Positions 46,795 through 59,796 of a stretch of 64,000 nt of DNA are shown in pieces. How positions within the stretch are numbered: the first letter of the stretch is position 1; each line of letters starts with the position of its first letter. A program made the position numbers and the translations under genes. Below the pieces are notes generated by a model that had not been told where the DNA came from, searched no databases, and saw nothing but the letters and a program-made list of their open reading frames with translations. The stretch comes from Heterostelium album PN500 (Eukaryota; Evosea; Eumycetozoa; Acytosteliales; Acytosteliaceae): positions 310,001-374,000 of the forward strand of contig NW_008805070.1 of assembly GCF_000004825.1 (NCBI RefSeq), given 5' to 3'.

Positions 46795-47340
46795 ATTGAA
46801 AACACCTCCTGTTGTTCACAAAAACAGACCATCATTTTTAGTAGTTGATACTATAGAAATTAAAAACCAATAGATCGAGAAACACAAAAATTTACTTATT
46901 CAGGTATAATACTCAGTAGATTAAATTTATTTAATTTATTAACTAATATTTAACCTCAATAATTTTTATAACTAACTACGAATAAAGGTAAATATAAGGC
47001 CAATGGTTTTAAATATCAAGTTATAGTTAACCTAAGTGGAAGTTTGGTAAAACTCGATGGTCCTTACTACGGTCGACGACCTAACTATATATATAGCAAG
47101 ACAAACCAACTTGCCCTATTTATTTGGCGTAGGTGATAAAGCCTATATAGGTGATGGTAAGTTTTAACTCCTATTAAAAAAACTTGGAGGAGTCAATACA
47201 GAAGAAGAGAAACTATTTAATAGTAGATTGTCACTATTCGCTTGGACGTTGAAAACCTGTTCCCAAGAGTAAGAAATTTTTCAATATTGGATAGACCATT
47301 TCGATCTGATGTTGTTAAGTTAAATATATACAAGAGTTAT
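46795..47340 (+). mobile_element. Decayed DDE transposase (Harbinger/PIF, DDE_Tnp_4-like)
   Basis: Short stretches in shifting plus-strand frames resemble the DDE_Tnp_4 fold in order: PPVVHKNRPSFLVVDTIEI (first catalytic Asp), an intron-like gap, then GKYKANGFKYQVIVNLSGSL, VKLDGPYYGRRPNYIY, a GDKAYIGDGKF segment, EEEKLFNSRLS and a final segment like FSRVRNFSILDRPFRSDVV. In Harbinger-type transposases these are the strand with the first Asp, the D/H region after GP, and the helix with the Glu. Several stops and shifts interrupt it, so it is dead. Termini were not found. Confidence 0.65.
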
Positions 47341-48619
47341 CTTTTTATATCATATCAAAATAAAAATATTGTTTTTTAATTCATTTTATTTTTTAAAAAT
47401 AAATCTTTTTTTTTTTTTTTTTTTTGATTTTCTCTATTTCAGTAAATAAAAAAATATTTACTCATGTCATTAATTAATTCGCCTATGTTGGGGAAATTCC
47501 CAAAAAAAAAAAAAAAAATAATGTTAATGTAATTTAAATTTACAAAATGAGATTCCACGAAAATTTAAACATGTTTTAGAAAAAAAAATTGATTGAAATC
47601 ATCTTATTTCTATAGGATAAAACTTTTGATAGCTCAAGCTTATATGAATGAATTTTACACTTAATTGCATTAGAAATAAAACAAAATTTTAGTTTTTTCT
47701 TGCCTTTCATAGAAAACTCATAAACACTCTATCGAATTTGACTCAAACTCCTTCAATGTATAATCACATTGTATATAATTTGATTTAAACCGTATCACCT
47801 ATCAAAAATAATAAAGACATTAAGATTTGATTTAATTTGTATAATAAATTTTTATTATAAATTTTTGTTTCTATTGAAACAATCATTATTAGAAATGGTA
47901 TTTTTACTCATTGATAGATATATTAATTTTTTAAATAAAATGCAATGCATAGGTCTTGACAATAGTAAGTTATTTCTATTCTATTTCGGATGGGCATTTT
48001 TAACAATTTGATACATTCAACACTTGAGAATAGGGTGTTATTTTGATACCAATTTCATATGAATGTTTGATTTAAACGAAATTTTTAAAATTCTTTTGAA
48101 AACAAATTAAATGTTAAATCTTATTTTGCAGAACTGATAGTTTTTTGATTTAAAGTGGTGATAAACATTAAATTAATCAATCACACATTAACTATCTGTT
48201 TGAGGGGTGTATGGTGTTTACTAGTTCATTGGTTTTTTTCACCATTAAAATTTAATCAATCACCACTTTTGTAAAATTGACTCTCTATATTTTTGGTGTT
48301 GATTTGGTATGAATCTTTATGCAACTTTTGGTTTCTTTTTAATAGTTATTTAAATCATATGATTTGATTATTTGTTTTTCCTTATTTGATCATGTTAATA
48401 TGCAACAAAATAATAAACACTAAGTGGGATGTTCTTCAAATTAAATTTAACATACTAAGCAAAGGTGCAATCCATATTCTTCTACAGTTATTAGTACTTA
48501 TAATATAATCCACAAATGGGTTTTAATGCAGATGGTTTCGCTTTATAGGGTATGGTTTAGTTTTCAACTTAATAATAAAATTTTTTAAAAGCAAGGTTTA
48601 TGAAATGGTTTGATAACAT

Positions 48620-48730
48620 TTATATGTGTAAGTTTCATTTTATCCCCTAAAAAATGAAAAAATTTTGAACAGCTTTTCTGTGCATTTTGAAAAATAATGC
48701 GAGAATACAAAAATCGCTGTGAAAAACCCA
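48620..48730. repeat. Dispersed non-coding repeat, copy 2
   Basis: Shares tttcattttatcccc, aaaaatgaaaaaattttg, aaaaataatgcgagaatacaaaaa and a tgtgaaaaa tail with 8855-8955, in the same order and orientation. Copy 2 has an extra insert (aacagcttttctgtgcattttg). Confidence 0.55.
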
Positions 48731-49011
48731 ACCTATAAAATGAAATATCACATATAGTTGATAAAACATATTTATATAAAAAGCTAACTTTCTAAACTAT
48801 AAATATAAAACTTTTTTGTTTTTTTTTTTTTGGTAAATACCAAATTATAAAAAAAAAAAAAATATCAATAAAAATATCTTGTAAAGTATTTCATTTTGTT
48901 TTGTATGCCAATTAATTTACAAAATTTTAACTTTTATTTATTATATTTTCTATTATTTTTTTATTATTTCTTTTAAAAATGTTTAGGATTTATTGATATC
49001 ATTAAAAGAAT

Positions 49012-52000
49012 ATGATAAAACCTTTTTGGTTACTGTCTTCTTTTGGTGGTAACACTGTTTTTCACACTATCCAGTGGTTTGGTTGATCCAACTCGAAATG
49101 GAGTGATTTGTGATTACTGTGTACCAGAGAAGACCTACCTTGATTTCAGTTCTTTCCAACCGCATGCCTTTGAGCACGTTAAGAGTGGAGTTCTCCAATG
49201 GGCACAGGGATTCCCAAAGGTCAGAGTGTCTCTCCAAGGTAATAGCTCACCATTGATGCTTGGTTTCACTCATCTATATTCCAAGCTTCTTTCCAATCCA
49301 AAGTTCTTTAACATCACTGGAAATCAAGACATCAAGTCGTTGATGCACTCCAGCTGTGGAACTTCGCCAAGCAACATTACCTTGGAATTCCTTGAGAAAA
49401 GCACCATGAATTTTATTTTCGTTATATATGGTGTGACCTCTGAGTCATCGGTTGTCATTGATGCCTACGATGCCTATGGATATCCAATCAATATGCTCAA
49501 CTGGAAGACATTGGACCATGGAATTCTCTCTTCGAGTGAAGCTATGCATCCTCCAGCTTTTAGTATGACACCTGAACATACAACAATGAACATTACATGG
49601 TCTGGTGTTGGAGCCAACAGCTATGTTGCACTCCAACCAAATCAAATGGTTTCAAAGATTGTAATTTCCACCAAAGGAAACTATTGTGATGTCCCATGTA
49701 AAAGCGTTCTCCACTATTTTTCTTTAATTGGAATTGGTAACTGTACCAACACAACAACAAATCCACAAAAATATGCCATCGGTTCAATGGTATTCCAAGA
49801 TGATAACTCTGATGGAATTCACCAACCAAATGAACTATACTATCCAGGAGTCACTGTCCAATTGCTTCAATCGGGTCAAATAATCAGAACAACAGTGACC
49901 GATTCTAAAGGAAACTACTTGTTTGACAATTTGGAACAAGGAACCTACTCTATTCAATTCACTGTTCCAATAGGAAAACAAGTATCACCAACTGGAGTTG
50001 GAAAAGATTCAGTTGTTGATCCCAATGGCCATTCTCAACCAATTGTACTATCTCCAAGCACAACTCAACCGAGTAATGGTGCATCAAATGCAACACTTTG
50101 GAATCCAAACATTAATATGGGTCTAATCAATGCGGCTCAACCTGTGGACGATTTTACCATCACTGGTAAAGTTTGTAATGATATTAATGGAAACGGTATT
50201 TCAGAGGCGGGAGAAGGATATTTCCAAGGAATTAGAGTCAATCTTCTTGATGCATATGGAAATTTGATTAAATATACCGTGTCTACTAGCACTGGTATGT
50301 ACAGATTCGATAATATCAAATCTGGAAAGTATCAAGTTCAGTTCGTTCTTCCAAATGGCTACAAGTTCACTCATGGTGCCTCATCTCAAGTCGATTCAAA
50401 CGGAATTGCCAACTTGGTCATCAACAACGATACCACTGGTTTAACAAAGACAATGATTGCCAATGCATGTGTAATGTTAATACCAAAGCCACCAACTCTC
50501 TTTGCAATCGGTGACCATGTCTTTGAAGATGTTAACAAAGACGGATTGTATGACGCCTCTATTGATAAAGCTCTGCCAGGTGTTACTGTTAATCTCTATA
50601 ACTCTCAAGGATTACTCTTGGCAACCACCAAAACAGACGAAAATGGACTCTACCACTTTGACAGTCTTGAATCTGGTGATTACAATGTTCATTTCATTCC
50701 TCCATCAAATTCATTCATATCATCACCAACAACATTACAATCACCACCTGATAAGGATGGATGGGTTTATCGAATTAAATTGACTCAAGACACTACAAGT
50801 CCAACTGGAAATTATCCAAACATCAAAGCACAGTTTGCCAATTTCAATATTGATGCTGGATTCTACAAGCAAGTTGTTCCTCCAAAACAGAACTTCACTA
50901 TTGGTAAAGTAGTGTTTGAGGATATGGATGGCGATGGATTAAGAGACCCATTAGAGTTAGGTATTCCTAATGTTCATATTGAAATCACAGATGAGAATGG
51001 TATATTTGTTAGTGCAAACACCACCGACCTCAAAGGAGAATGGAGTATCAGCAATCTTCCAGCAGGCAAATACTGTATGAAGGTTACCAAACCAAGTGAA
51101 TATTCTTCATTCTCACCAAAGACAACCGATTCTGTAGTTGATCAATCAGGTAAAACATGTTTCACATTACTTGATTCGAATCCAACAAAAGAAATCGATA
51201 ACCTCAACACTGGTATTATTCCAACTTTCTATCAAGTCACCGGTAATCTCAAGAATGATGTAGATAAGAGTAATACAATGACCGCTGGAGATGAATCATT
51301 GAGAGGAGTATCTGTTGTACTTTTGGACTCAAACGGAAATGTCATCGCAACCACAACCACAACACCAAATGGAGATTACAAGTTTGATAAGATTCTTGCT
51401 GGAGAATATACTATTCATGTTCCTAAAATTCCTGATGGAACAAAATGGACTGAAAATTCACCAGATTCAAAATTCACTGATGGCAAAGTTGATATTGATT
51501 TATCACCAGGTAATCAAGGTATTGTCAACAATGTCTTGTCAAATATGAATGGTTTAGTTGTACCATCTCAAACATTCTCGGCAGGAGGCAGTGTATTTAT
51601 CGACAACAACAATGACAAAGTGAAAGATTCGAATGACCAAGCTATTCCAGAGATAACCGTCACCCTATCAGATAGAAATGGAAATGTACTCCAAACAATC
51701 AAAACAGACAAAGATGGAAAATATGAATTCAAGGATTTACCAGGTAGTGACTACTGTATTGAAATCAAAACACCTGAGGGTTCAACTTTCACTACTGATG
51801 GAGGTAACAAACAATGCTTCAAATTGAATTCAGATCAAACATCTACCGATTTTGGAATCAAACCAACTAAATATGGAATCACTGGAACACTCTTTGAAGA
51901 CACTGATAAGAATAATAAAATGGAGTTGGATGACAAGAAACTCGGTGGAATCGAAGTTCAACTTCTCGATAAAGATGGAAAGGTTCTTCAAACTACAACA

Positions 52001-55000
52001 ACCAAAGACGATGGAACTTACAGCTTCAATGATCTTCCAACTGGCAAATACTCTGTCTCTGTTCCAAAGATTCCTGAAGGAACAAAATGGATGAGTGGAT
52101 CATCAGATTCTAAATTCGTCGATTCTAAAGTTGATGTTGATTTATCACCAGATAATCCACAACTTGTCAATAACATCTTACCAAACATCAATGGTGGAGT
52201 AACTCCTCCAGAATCAACCAAATATGGAATCACTGGAACATTCTTTGAAGACACTGATAAGAATAATAAAATGGAGTTGGATGACAAGAAACTCGGTGGA
52301 ATCGAAGTTCAACTTCTCGATAAAGATGGAAAGGTTCTTCAAACTACAACAACCAAAGACGATGGAACTTACAGTTTCAATGATCTTCCAACTGGTAAAT
52401 ACACCGTCTCTGTTCCAAAGATTCCTGAAGGTACAAAATGGATGAGTGGATCATCAGATTCTAAATTCGTCGATTCTAAAGTTGATGTTGATTTATCACC
52501 AGATAATTCACAACTTGTCAATAACATCTTGCCAAGCATTAATGGTGGAGTAACTCCTCCAGAATCAACCAAATATGGAATCACTGGAACACTCTTTGAA
52601 GACACTGATTTGAACAATCAAATTGGCTTAGAAGATGTTAAGCTTGTTGGAATCGAAGTTCAACTTCTAGATAAAGATGGAAAGGTTCTTCAAACTACAA
52701 CAACCAAAGACGATGGTACTTATAGCTTCAATGATCTTCCGACTGGTAAATACTCTGTCTCTGTTCCAAAGATTCCTGAAGGAACAAAATGGATGAGTGG
52801 ATCATCAGATTCTAAGTTTGTCGATTCTAAAGTTGATGTTGATTTATCACCAGATAATCCACAACTTGTCAATAACATCTTGCCAAACATCAATGGTGGA
52901 GTAACTCCTCCAGAATCAACCAAATATGGAATCACTGGAACACTCTTTGAAGACACTGATAAGAATAATAAAATGGAGTTGGATGACAAGAAACTCGGTG
53001 GAATCGAAGTTCAACTTCTCGATAAAGATGGAAAGGTTCTTCAAACTACAACAACCAAAGACGATGGAACTTATAGCTTCAATGATCTTCCAACTGGCAA
53101 ATACTCTGTCTCTGTTCCAAAGATTCCCGAAGGTACAAAATGGATGAGTGGATCATCAGATTCTAAGTTCGTCGATTCTAAAGTTGATGTTGATTTATCA
53201 CCAGATAATCCACAACTTGTCAATAACATCTTACCAAACATCAATGGTGGAGTAACTCCTCCAGAACCAACCAAATATGGAATCACTGGAACACTCTTTG
53301 AAGACACTGATAAGAATAATAAAATGGAGTTGGATGACAAGAAACTCGGTGGAATCGAAGTTCAACTTCTCGATAAAGATGGAAAGGTTCTTCAAACTAC
53401 AACAACCAAAGACGATGGAACTTACAGTTTCAATGATCTTCCAACTGGTAAATACACCGTCTCTGTTCCAAAGATTCCTGAAGGTACAAAATGGATGAGT
53501 GGATCATCAGATTCTAAGTTTGTCGACTCTAAAGTTGATGTTGATTTATCACCAGATAATTCACAACTTGTCAATAACATCTTACCAAACATCAATGGTG
53601 GAGTAACTCCTCCAGAATCAACCAAATATGGAATCACTGGAACACTCTTTGAAGACACTGATTTGAACAATCAAATTGGCTTAGAAGATGTTAAGCTTGT
53701 TGGAATCGAAGTTCAACTTCTCGATAAAGATGGAAATGTTCTTCAAACTACAACAACCAAAGACGATGGAACTTACAGCTTCAATGATCTTCCAACTGGT
53801 AAATACTCTGTCTCTGTTCCAAAGATTCCTGAAGGAACAAAATGGATGAGTGGATCATCAGATTCTAAATTCGTCGATTCTAAAGTTGATGTTGATTTAT
53901 CACCAGATAATCCACAACTTGTCAATAACATCTTGCCAAACATCAATGGTGGAGTAACTCCTCCAGAATCAACCAAATATGGAATCACTGGAACATTCTT
54001 TGAAGACACTGATAAGAATAATAAAATGGAGTTGGATGACAAGAAACTCGGTGGAATCGAAGTTCAACTTCTAGATAAAGATGGAAATGTTCTTCAAACT
54101 ACAACAACCAAAGACGATGGAACTTACAGTTTCAATGATCTTCCAACTGGCAAATACTCAGTTTTGGTTCCAAAGATTCCTGAAGGTACAAAATGGATGA
54201 GTGGATCATCAGATTCTAAGTTTGTCGACTCTAAAGTTGATGTTGATTTATCACCAGATAATTCACAACTTGTCAATAACATCTTACCAAACATCAATGG
54301 TGGTGTAGTTCCACCAAGCACATTTACGATCATATCATATGCTTGGCTCGATAGGAATAAAGATGGTCTTATTAATGAAAATTCGAGGTAAAATTTTTAT
54401 TAACAAATTTTTATAAAACATTTCAATACTAATTTAAATTGACAATAGTTACTTAAGTGGCCTTGAATTTACATTAACAGATTCGAGTGGAAAGGTACTT
54501 CAGAAACTCACAACAGATGCATCAAAGGGAAATAAAACCATTGAAATTCATGATTTGCCAGCAGGAGAATATTGTGCAACAATGATAGATCCTACTGGTA
54601 AATTCTCAAAAGATACTTCTAATGAATTTGATAGCGATTTTGTTGAAAACAAATATTGCTTTAATCTCAATGAAGAAACTACGGATGAAGGTGTTCTAGA
54701 TATCGCTAGTGGAAGAATAGATGGCAGAGATTACTCTATCAATGGATACTCTTGGATAGATAAGAATAATAATGGAAAAGATGATTCAGGTGAACCGTAA
54801 GTTAAGAGATAATTTGTTGTAATTCAATACTAACTTTTAATAATCCCATAGTTATCTATCCGGTATCGAAGGATCTTTGGTTGATGAGAATGGTAATGAA
54901 GTAGCCAAGTTTACCACTGACGATACAAAGAAAAGCGATGCAATTGATATTAAGGGTTTGAAGGCAGGCTCCTATTGCCTAATAATGAAAGATCCAACTG

Positions 55001-56341
55001 GAAAATATCAAGAATCTGGTCCGAACCCCGTTACCCCTCCTGGAAGACATTGCTTTGAATTGAATGATTTGACAGCTCCTAAACAAATTTATAACTTTAT
55101 AAATGGACAATACCCAACCTACTATAACCTCACAGGTTACTCATGGATTGATGCAAGCAATGATGGAATTGATTCAGGCGAAGAGTATGTATTATTTTTT
55201 AACTTAAGAAAAAACTCTTAAAATTTTTAACTCTTCTGTATAGTTATCTAGGTGACATGTTATTCAAACTATTTGACTCAAATGATAAGGAAGTCTATAG
55301 TAAAACAACAGTAGTTAAAGAAACTGACAAAACAATATCTATTCCATATTTAGTGCCAGGAAATTACTGTGCAATTGTTACCGATCCATCTGATAGATTT
55401 ATTGATAGCAAAATTGGAAAGGACAACAAGTTTGAAAACAACAAATACTGTTTCGAGCTACCAAAAGCAACTACCGAGAGTAAATCTCCTTACTTCCAGA
55501 TAGCAAGTGGTAAATACTTCAAGTATTTTAACTTCACAGCCTTTGCTTGGGTAGACAAGAATGAAAATGGACAAGATGATAGTGGTGAATTGTGAGTTAC
55601 TATTTTCCATAAACATCAATTCAAAGGAACTAATTTTCTTTTTTTACAAATAAGGTATCTTGCTGGAATGGATTTCAAACTTACAAACAACAAGACTGGA
55701 GAAGTTATCTTCGAGAAAACAACAGTCTTCTCAGAAAAATCCACCACTATTTCAATACCATTCTTACCTGAAGGTGACTATTGCGCAACTATGACCGATC
55801 CCAAAGGAATCTATGGTGATACTAAGGTTGGAAAAGACAACAAGTTTGAGAACAACACATATTGCTTCACTCTCAATGGAATGTTCAAACGCACCCAAAA
55901 TGTTCTGATCAAAAGTGGAAAAGTTATTGATAAATTCACCCTTTATGCATACTCCTGGTTTGATACTAACAATGATGGTGCTGATGTAGGTAAAAATGAA
56001 TAGTATGTATAATAATAGAAATATTAAAAAAAATTGAAATCATAATTTTTAATGAAAAACATAGCTTTTTAAGTGACATTCAATATGAATTAAAGGACTC
56101 CTCGGATAAGGTAATTTTTACCACAACAACAGACGCCAGTAAGAGATATAAGGGAACTACAGTTGAAGGATTGAAACCCGGACAATACTGTGCAACAATG
56201 ACAGATCCAACAGGCAAATATAAAAACAGTGCTGTAGGAATACATAACAAATTCGTTGACAACAAGTATTGCTTCACCCTTGATACAGTAAATGAGCCAG
56301 ATCCAGAAGTATATATTAGATCTGGTTTCATTGACGCTTAG
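49012..56341 (+). CDS. Colossin-like giant secreted protein with 18 SdrD/Cna-B modules
   Basis: Six exons: a large first exon (start near 49012) to 54387, then 54449-54796, 54852-55184, 55244-55591, 55655-56002 and 56065-56341. About 2300 residues. A signal-peptide-like LLLVVTLFFTLSSG is followed by a roughly 230-residue N-terminal domain and then 18 SdrD-B/Cna-B-type modules, each starting like YGITGTLFEDTDKNN and containing DDGTYSFNDLPTGKYSV. Modules 1-6 are divergent, 7-13 are near-identical 117-residue repeats, and 14-18 are each split at exon borders. The D-x-D-x-N/D-G loops suggest calcium binding. Colossins are dictyostelid extracellular proteins of this design, probably structural or adhesive. 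The upstream ATG at 49012 is one base out of frame with the rest (see findings). The protein stops at GFIDA with no visible anchor. Confidence 0.85.
51866..54322 (+). repeat. Seven tandem 351-bp repeats in the colossin-like gene
   Basis: Exact period 351 bp (117 codons), beginning KYGITGT and ending INGGVTPPES. All copies keep the frame. Copies 3 and 6 share LNNQIGLEDVKLVG, where the others have KNNKMELDDKKLGG. Copies 2 and 5 share YTVSVP and DNSQ. The pattern therefore repeats every three units (1053 bp). Confidence 0.92.
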
Positions 56342-56451
56342 TTTGAATAGTAATTTGACACAAAAAATAAACAAATTAAAGTAATTGTTTCAAATTATAT
56401 CCATTGACTATTTTTTATTTTATTTTTTGTTACAATATATAGGTTGTTTGT

Positions 56452-57114
56452 TTATTTAGCATTTGACAAGATCTTTTTATAGATGATGATAAATTCATCA
56501 AAGTCGATTTCGCCACTGTTATCTTTATCTGCCAATTGCATGTGGCTGTCGACCAATCTGTTCATCATTAAATTACCCATCTTCTTTGCAATTGTTTCTC
56601 TGAGGAGATCAGCAAGTTCTTGACGATCGATTTTTCCACTGTTATCTTTATCGTATTTCTTGAACTGTGCTTGAGCGTCTACCATTTCAGCGTCGGTAAG
56701 AGTGATCACTTTGCTCTCGACCTTTGGAGCACCGTCGCCTGTCTCCAATGTACGATGTACCTCTGGTGATTGTTTGGCCTGCAAGTGAATTGGAAGCTCT
56801 GGGTTTATGTGAATCTTTTTGTAGAGTGAAACAAACTCGTCGAAATCGATAACTCCATTGAAATTGGTATCTGAAATCTGGAACTGAATCTCAATATAAC
56901 GATTGAATAGAACATCACTGATTTTTCTCTTGAGTGTCTCCTCCAATACCTTTCTCAACTCGAACTTATCCAAAGTACCACTCTTATCGGTATCAAATTT
57001 ATCAAATGATACACGGATCATTTGCATTTGTTCATCAGATAGTGTTGCCTATATTATTACACACTGACATATTAGCATAATTGTTATTCACTGAGATGAA
57101 CTATTCATTACCAT
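56452..57114 (-). CDS. Four-EF-hand calcium-binding protein
   Basis: Exon 1 contributes only the ATG (57114-57112) before a GTAATG donor. Exon 2 runs 57048-56452. The protein is about 199 residues, starting MATLSDEQMQMIRVSFDKFD. Four canonical loops are visible: DTDKSGTLDKFE, DTNFNGVIDFDE, DKDNSGKIDRQE and DKDNSGEIDFDE, each with Asp at position 1, Gly at 6 and Glu at 12. The loops come in two pairs separated by a linker of about 45 residues with a Pro/Glu-rich part. No signal peptide or myristoylation site. It is likely a cytosolic calcium sensor. The exact dictyostelid CBP type is not assigned. Confidence 0.88.
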
Positions 57115-57437
57115 TTTAAAGATATTATTTTACTATTACAAATAAATATTACAAATTCCTAAATTAAAGAAATGCAAAAATAAATTGACAGTTGGTTCAA
57201 AATAAAAAACAATAATCACAAAAAAAAAAAAAAAAAAAAAAACTAAACTATTTCACCAGAAAATATCTTCAAAAAATAACTTTTTGACCAATTTTCAAAT
57301 AAAAAAAAAAAAACCACCCACGATCATCGGGTTTTCACTAACTTGATTAAAATTATTATTATTATTTATTAGAAATTTCTAGTTATTCTTATTAAATAGA
57401 AATTAATGATACTATTATTATTTATATGTCGATAAAT
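57115..57437. other. Intergenic spacer
   Basis: AT-rich with poly-A runs at 57220-57241 and 57300-57311. No gene seen. Confidence 0.4.
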
Positions 57438-59249
57438 TTAAAAAGAGATGGCGTTGGAATTTACAGAACTACCGAATTGGAAATGAGTGTTTGGTTCAGA
57501 GTTTTCATCATCGTATTCACTGACTTCAAAGAACTCAGCCAACAATTTCGATGCCTTTTTGAAAATGTCTTTGTTCTCTGATTCTTGGAGTTCGATCAGT
57601 TTTTGGTCTCCTTCGACCTCTTCGATCATGGAAATGTATGGATTGACACCGCTCTTCTTTTGCAAGGTGCTTCCATAGCTGAGAATATTGTACAAAGCCT
57701 CCATAGTGACCTTCAAAACGACCAGATCTTGGTTGTCCAAGAGTTCACAGAGTGGCTCGAGGATTCCGCTGTTGACCAATGCGTTGATGGTGGCTGGTGA
57801 TCCGTTGGTGGCGTTACTCAGTGCCCAACAGGCTTCTCTCTTGACTTCATGTTCGGCAGACTTGAGCAAACGAATCAACTTTGGAACGATGTCACTGGTT
57901 GGCGAAACGACTGTGACAATTTGCTCTTGGCTACCGGCAGTGATATTACTCAATGCCCAACAGGTTTCCTTACGGACATTCTTACGGTTGACGTCCAACA
58001 ACTTGGAGAGCATTGGAATGGCACCGCATTCGATGACGGTCTGAGTTTGACCGGCGTTACCAGTGACAATGTTACCGATGGCACGCAAAGCTGGAGTGTA
58101 GACGGAGCTGGATGGATTAGCCAACATGGTGACGAGACCTGGAACCAACTGGGCGTCGACAACCGATTGGATACGCTTGTCTTCACCGTCGGACAAGTAG
58201 CTGGCAGCCCAACAAGCGTCTGCCAAAATATCAGAGTGGGCAGCAAATGCTGGACTGATCAAATGACGCAGCAAAGGGAGGACTTTAACGGTTTGGTTGT
58301 AGTCTGGGTGTGGCTTACCACGACACAAGTTCGATAGAGTCCAAATGGCATTTTGGATCAATGACATACGTGGCGAACCCGACATACCAATGGCAACCAA
58401 TGGCTCGATAGCACCAAACTCGATCAAACCATCACGAGACTTGGTAGAGTCACCGGCAATGTTACCGAGTGCCCAAACACATTGTTCCTTGACATCTTCG
58501 AATGGACTGGAAAGCAATTGGATAAACAATTGGACGGATCCACTTTTGATGACCTCTTCGGTTTGTTTGCTGTTACCCGATGCGATATTGGTCAATGCCC
58601 ATGCAGCTTCAAATTGAACTTTGGCAACTGGACACTCTGATAATAATTGATTGAATCTTGGAATGACTCCACATGCAATAACATTATCAATTGGTGGATT
58701 TTTATCTATTATTATTTTTGTTATTAATAAATAAATACGAAAAAAAAAAAAAGGTTGGAAAAAAAGAAATAAATATGTTAGTTGATTGAATGATCAAAAA
58801 AAATATTGGATTGATTTACTACACACCTAATGATAATAATTTTCTGAATTGAATCAAAGCTGATACGACAATAGCTTGATCTGTGGAATTAAGTGCACTA
58901 GTTAACTCTGGTAATAATTGTAACTAATTGTATTATATTTGAATATTAATATTTGTGGGGACAGATAATATATATATATAATCAAAATGATACATACTTT
59001 AACTTCTAATGATTTTGATTCGAATTGATCGAATTGATCTTGAATCTCCTTTGGGATTGAAATCTCTGTCATGGTATTGCTTGGAATAAGTTCTCTTTGA
59101 ATAGAACGTTTCTTCAAGATGGAATCATCTCTGGCGGACTTTCTAATGCTGGAAGTGACCTCCTCACGCTTTCTTCTAGCAAGTTCGGTATCAATACCTT
59201 TCTTAAAGTCTTTTCTTCTGCTATCTTGTCTATCTCTAATTGATGACAT
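57438..59249 (-). CDS. Importin subunit alpha
   Basis: Exons 59249-58998, 58923-58827 and 58705-57438 join in phases 0 and 1 to give 538 residues, typical for importin alpha. Residues 10-50 are the importin-beta-binding domain, rich in Arg/Lys (RRKDFKKGIDTELARRKREE). About ten armadillo repeats follow, with the conserved WALxN signature repeated: FEAAWALTNIASG, EQCVWALGNIAGDS, NAIWTLSNLCRGK, ADACWAASYLSDG, KETCWALSNITAG and KREACWALSNATNG. The Trp and Asn of these helices bind nuclear localisation signals. The C terminus (EFFEVSEYDDENSEPN) is acidic, as in CAS-binding tails. It carries classical-NLS cargo into the nucleus with importin beta. Frame intact. Confidence 0.96.
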
Positions 59250-59796
59250 CTTTCTTTTCTTTTCTTTAATTTAAATAATTAGATATATTAAACAAATAAG
59301 AATATAATATAAATAATAAATAAAAAATAGTTAAACTATTTATTTATAAAAATATAAAATAATATAATAATATATATAAAGTATGTAGGTTTGTAGTTAG
59401 TTATAGTTACTTTTGATTTCACAATAATAATTGATTATAATAAATGCATCAAACCTTTAAATACAGCAGGGTTTGGAAAACAAAAAAATTTCATTTACTG
59501 TGCGCCAATGTAACAGCCACCCAAAATTCAAATTTCAAATTTTATTTTTGAACTTCTTGAAATTCAAATTTGAATATTGTGATTTTTTATAACGAATAAT
59601 TGCAATTATACAACATATGCAATAATTGAAAAAAAATAAGAAAATTGTAAAAATAAATATTTTTTTTGATTGAATGAATATAAACATATAAATATTTATT
59701 TGTAGGGGTTTTGTCTTTATACTTAATTGTGTATTTTAAGATAAATTCAGTGTGTCTGTTTGTTTTGTTTTGATTTTGAAAATGATTTGATTTGAT
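59250..59796. other. Intergenic spacer
   Basis: AT-rich promoter side of the importin-alpha gene and 3' end of the next gene. A more G/C-containing patch (59490-59580) has no ORF. Confidence 0.4.

Larger units (their letters stand above)
45661..49011. other. Long non-coding stretch with transposon relic and repeats
   Basis: About 3.3 kb without an intact gene. It contains poly-T and poly-A runs (45875-45893, 47408-47425), the DDE transposase relic at 46795-47340 and the second copy of the dispersed repeat at 48620-48730. The rest is AT-rich with no readable frame. Confidence 0.6.

Noticed and set aside
45661-49011. Possible tRNA or other structured RNA genes in the large spacer
   Set aside because: No tRNA B-box-like sequence (ggttcgaatcc type) or cloverleaf was found on inspection; a tRNAscan run would be needed to be certain.
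52018-54333. Repeated antisense and alternate frames of about 70-90 codons in the 351-bp repeat array
   Set aside because: They recur with the 351-bp period and only mirror the plus-strand colossin-like gene.
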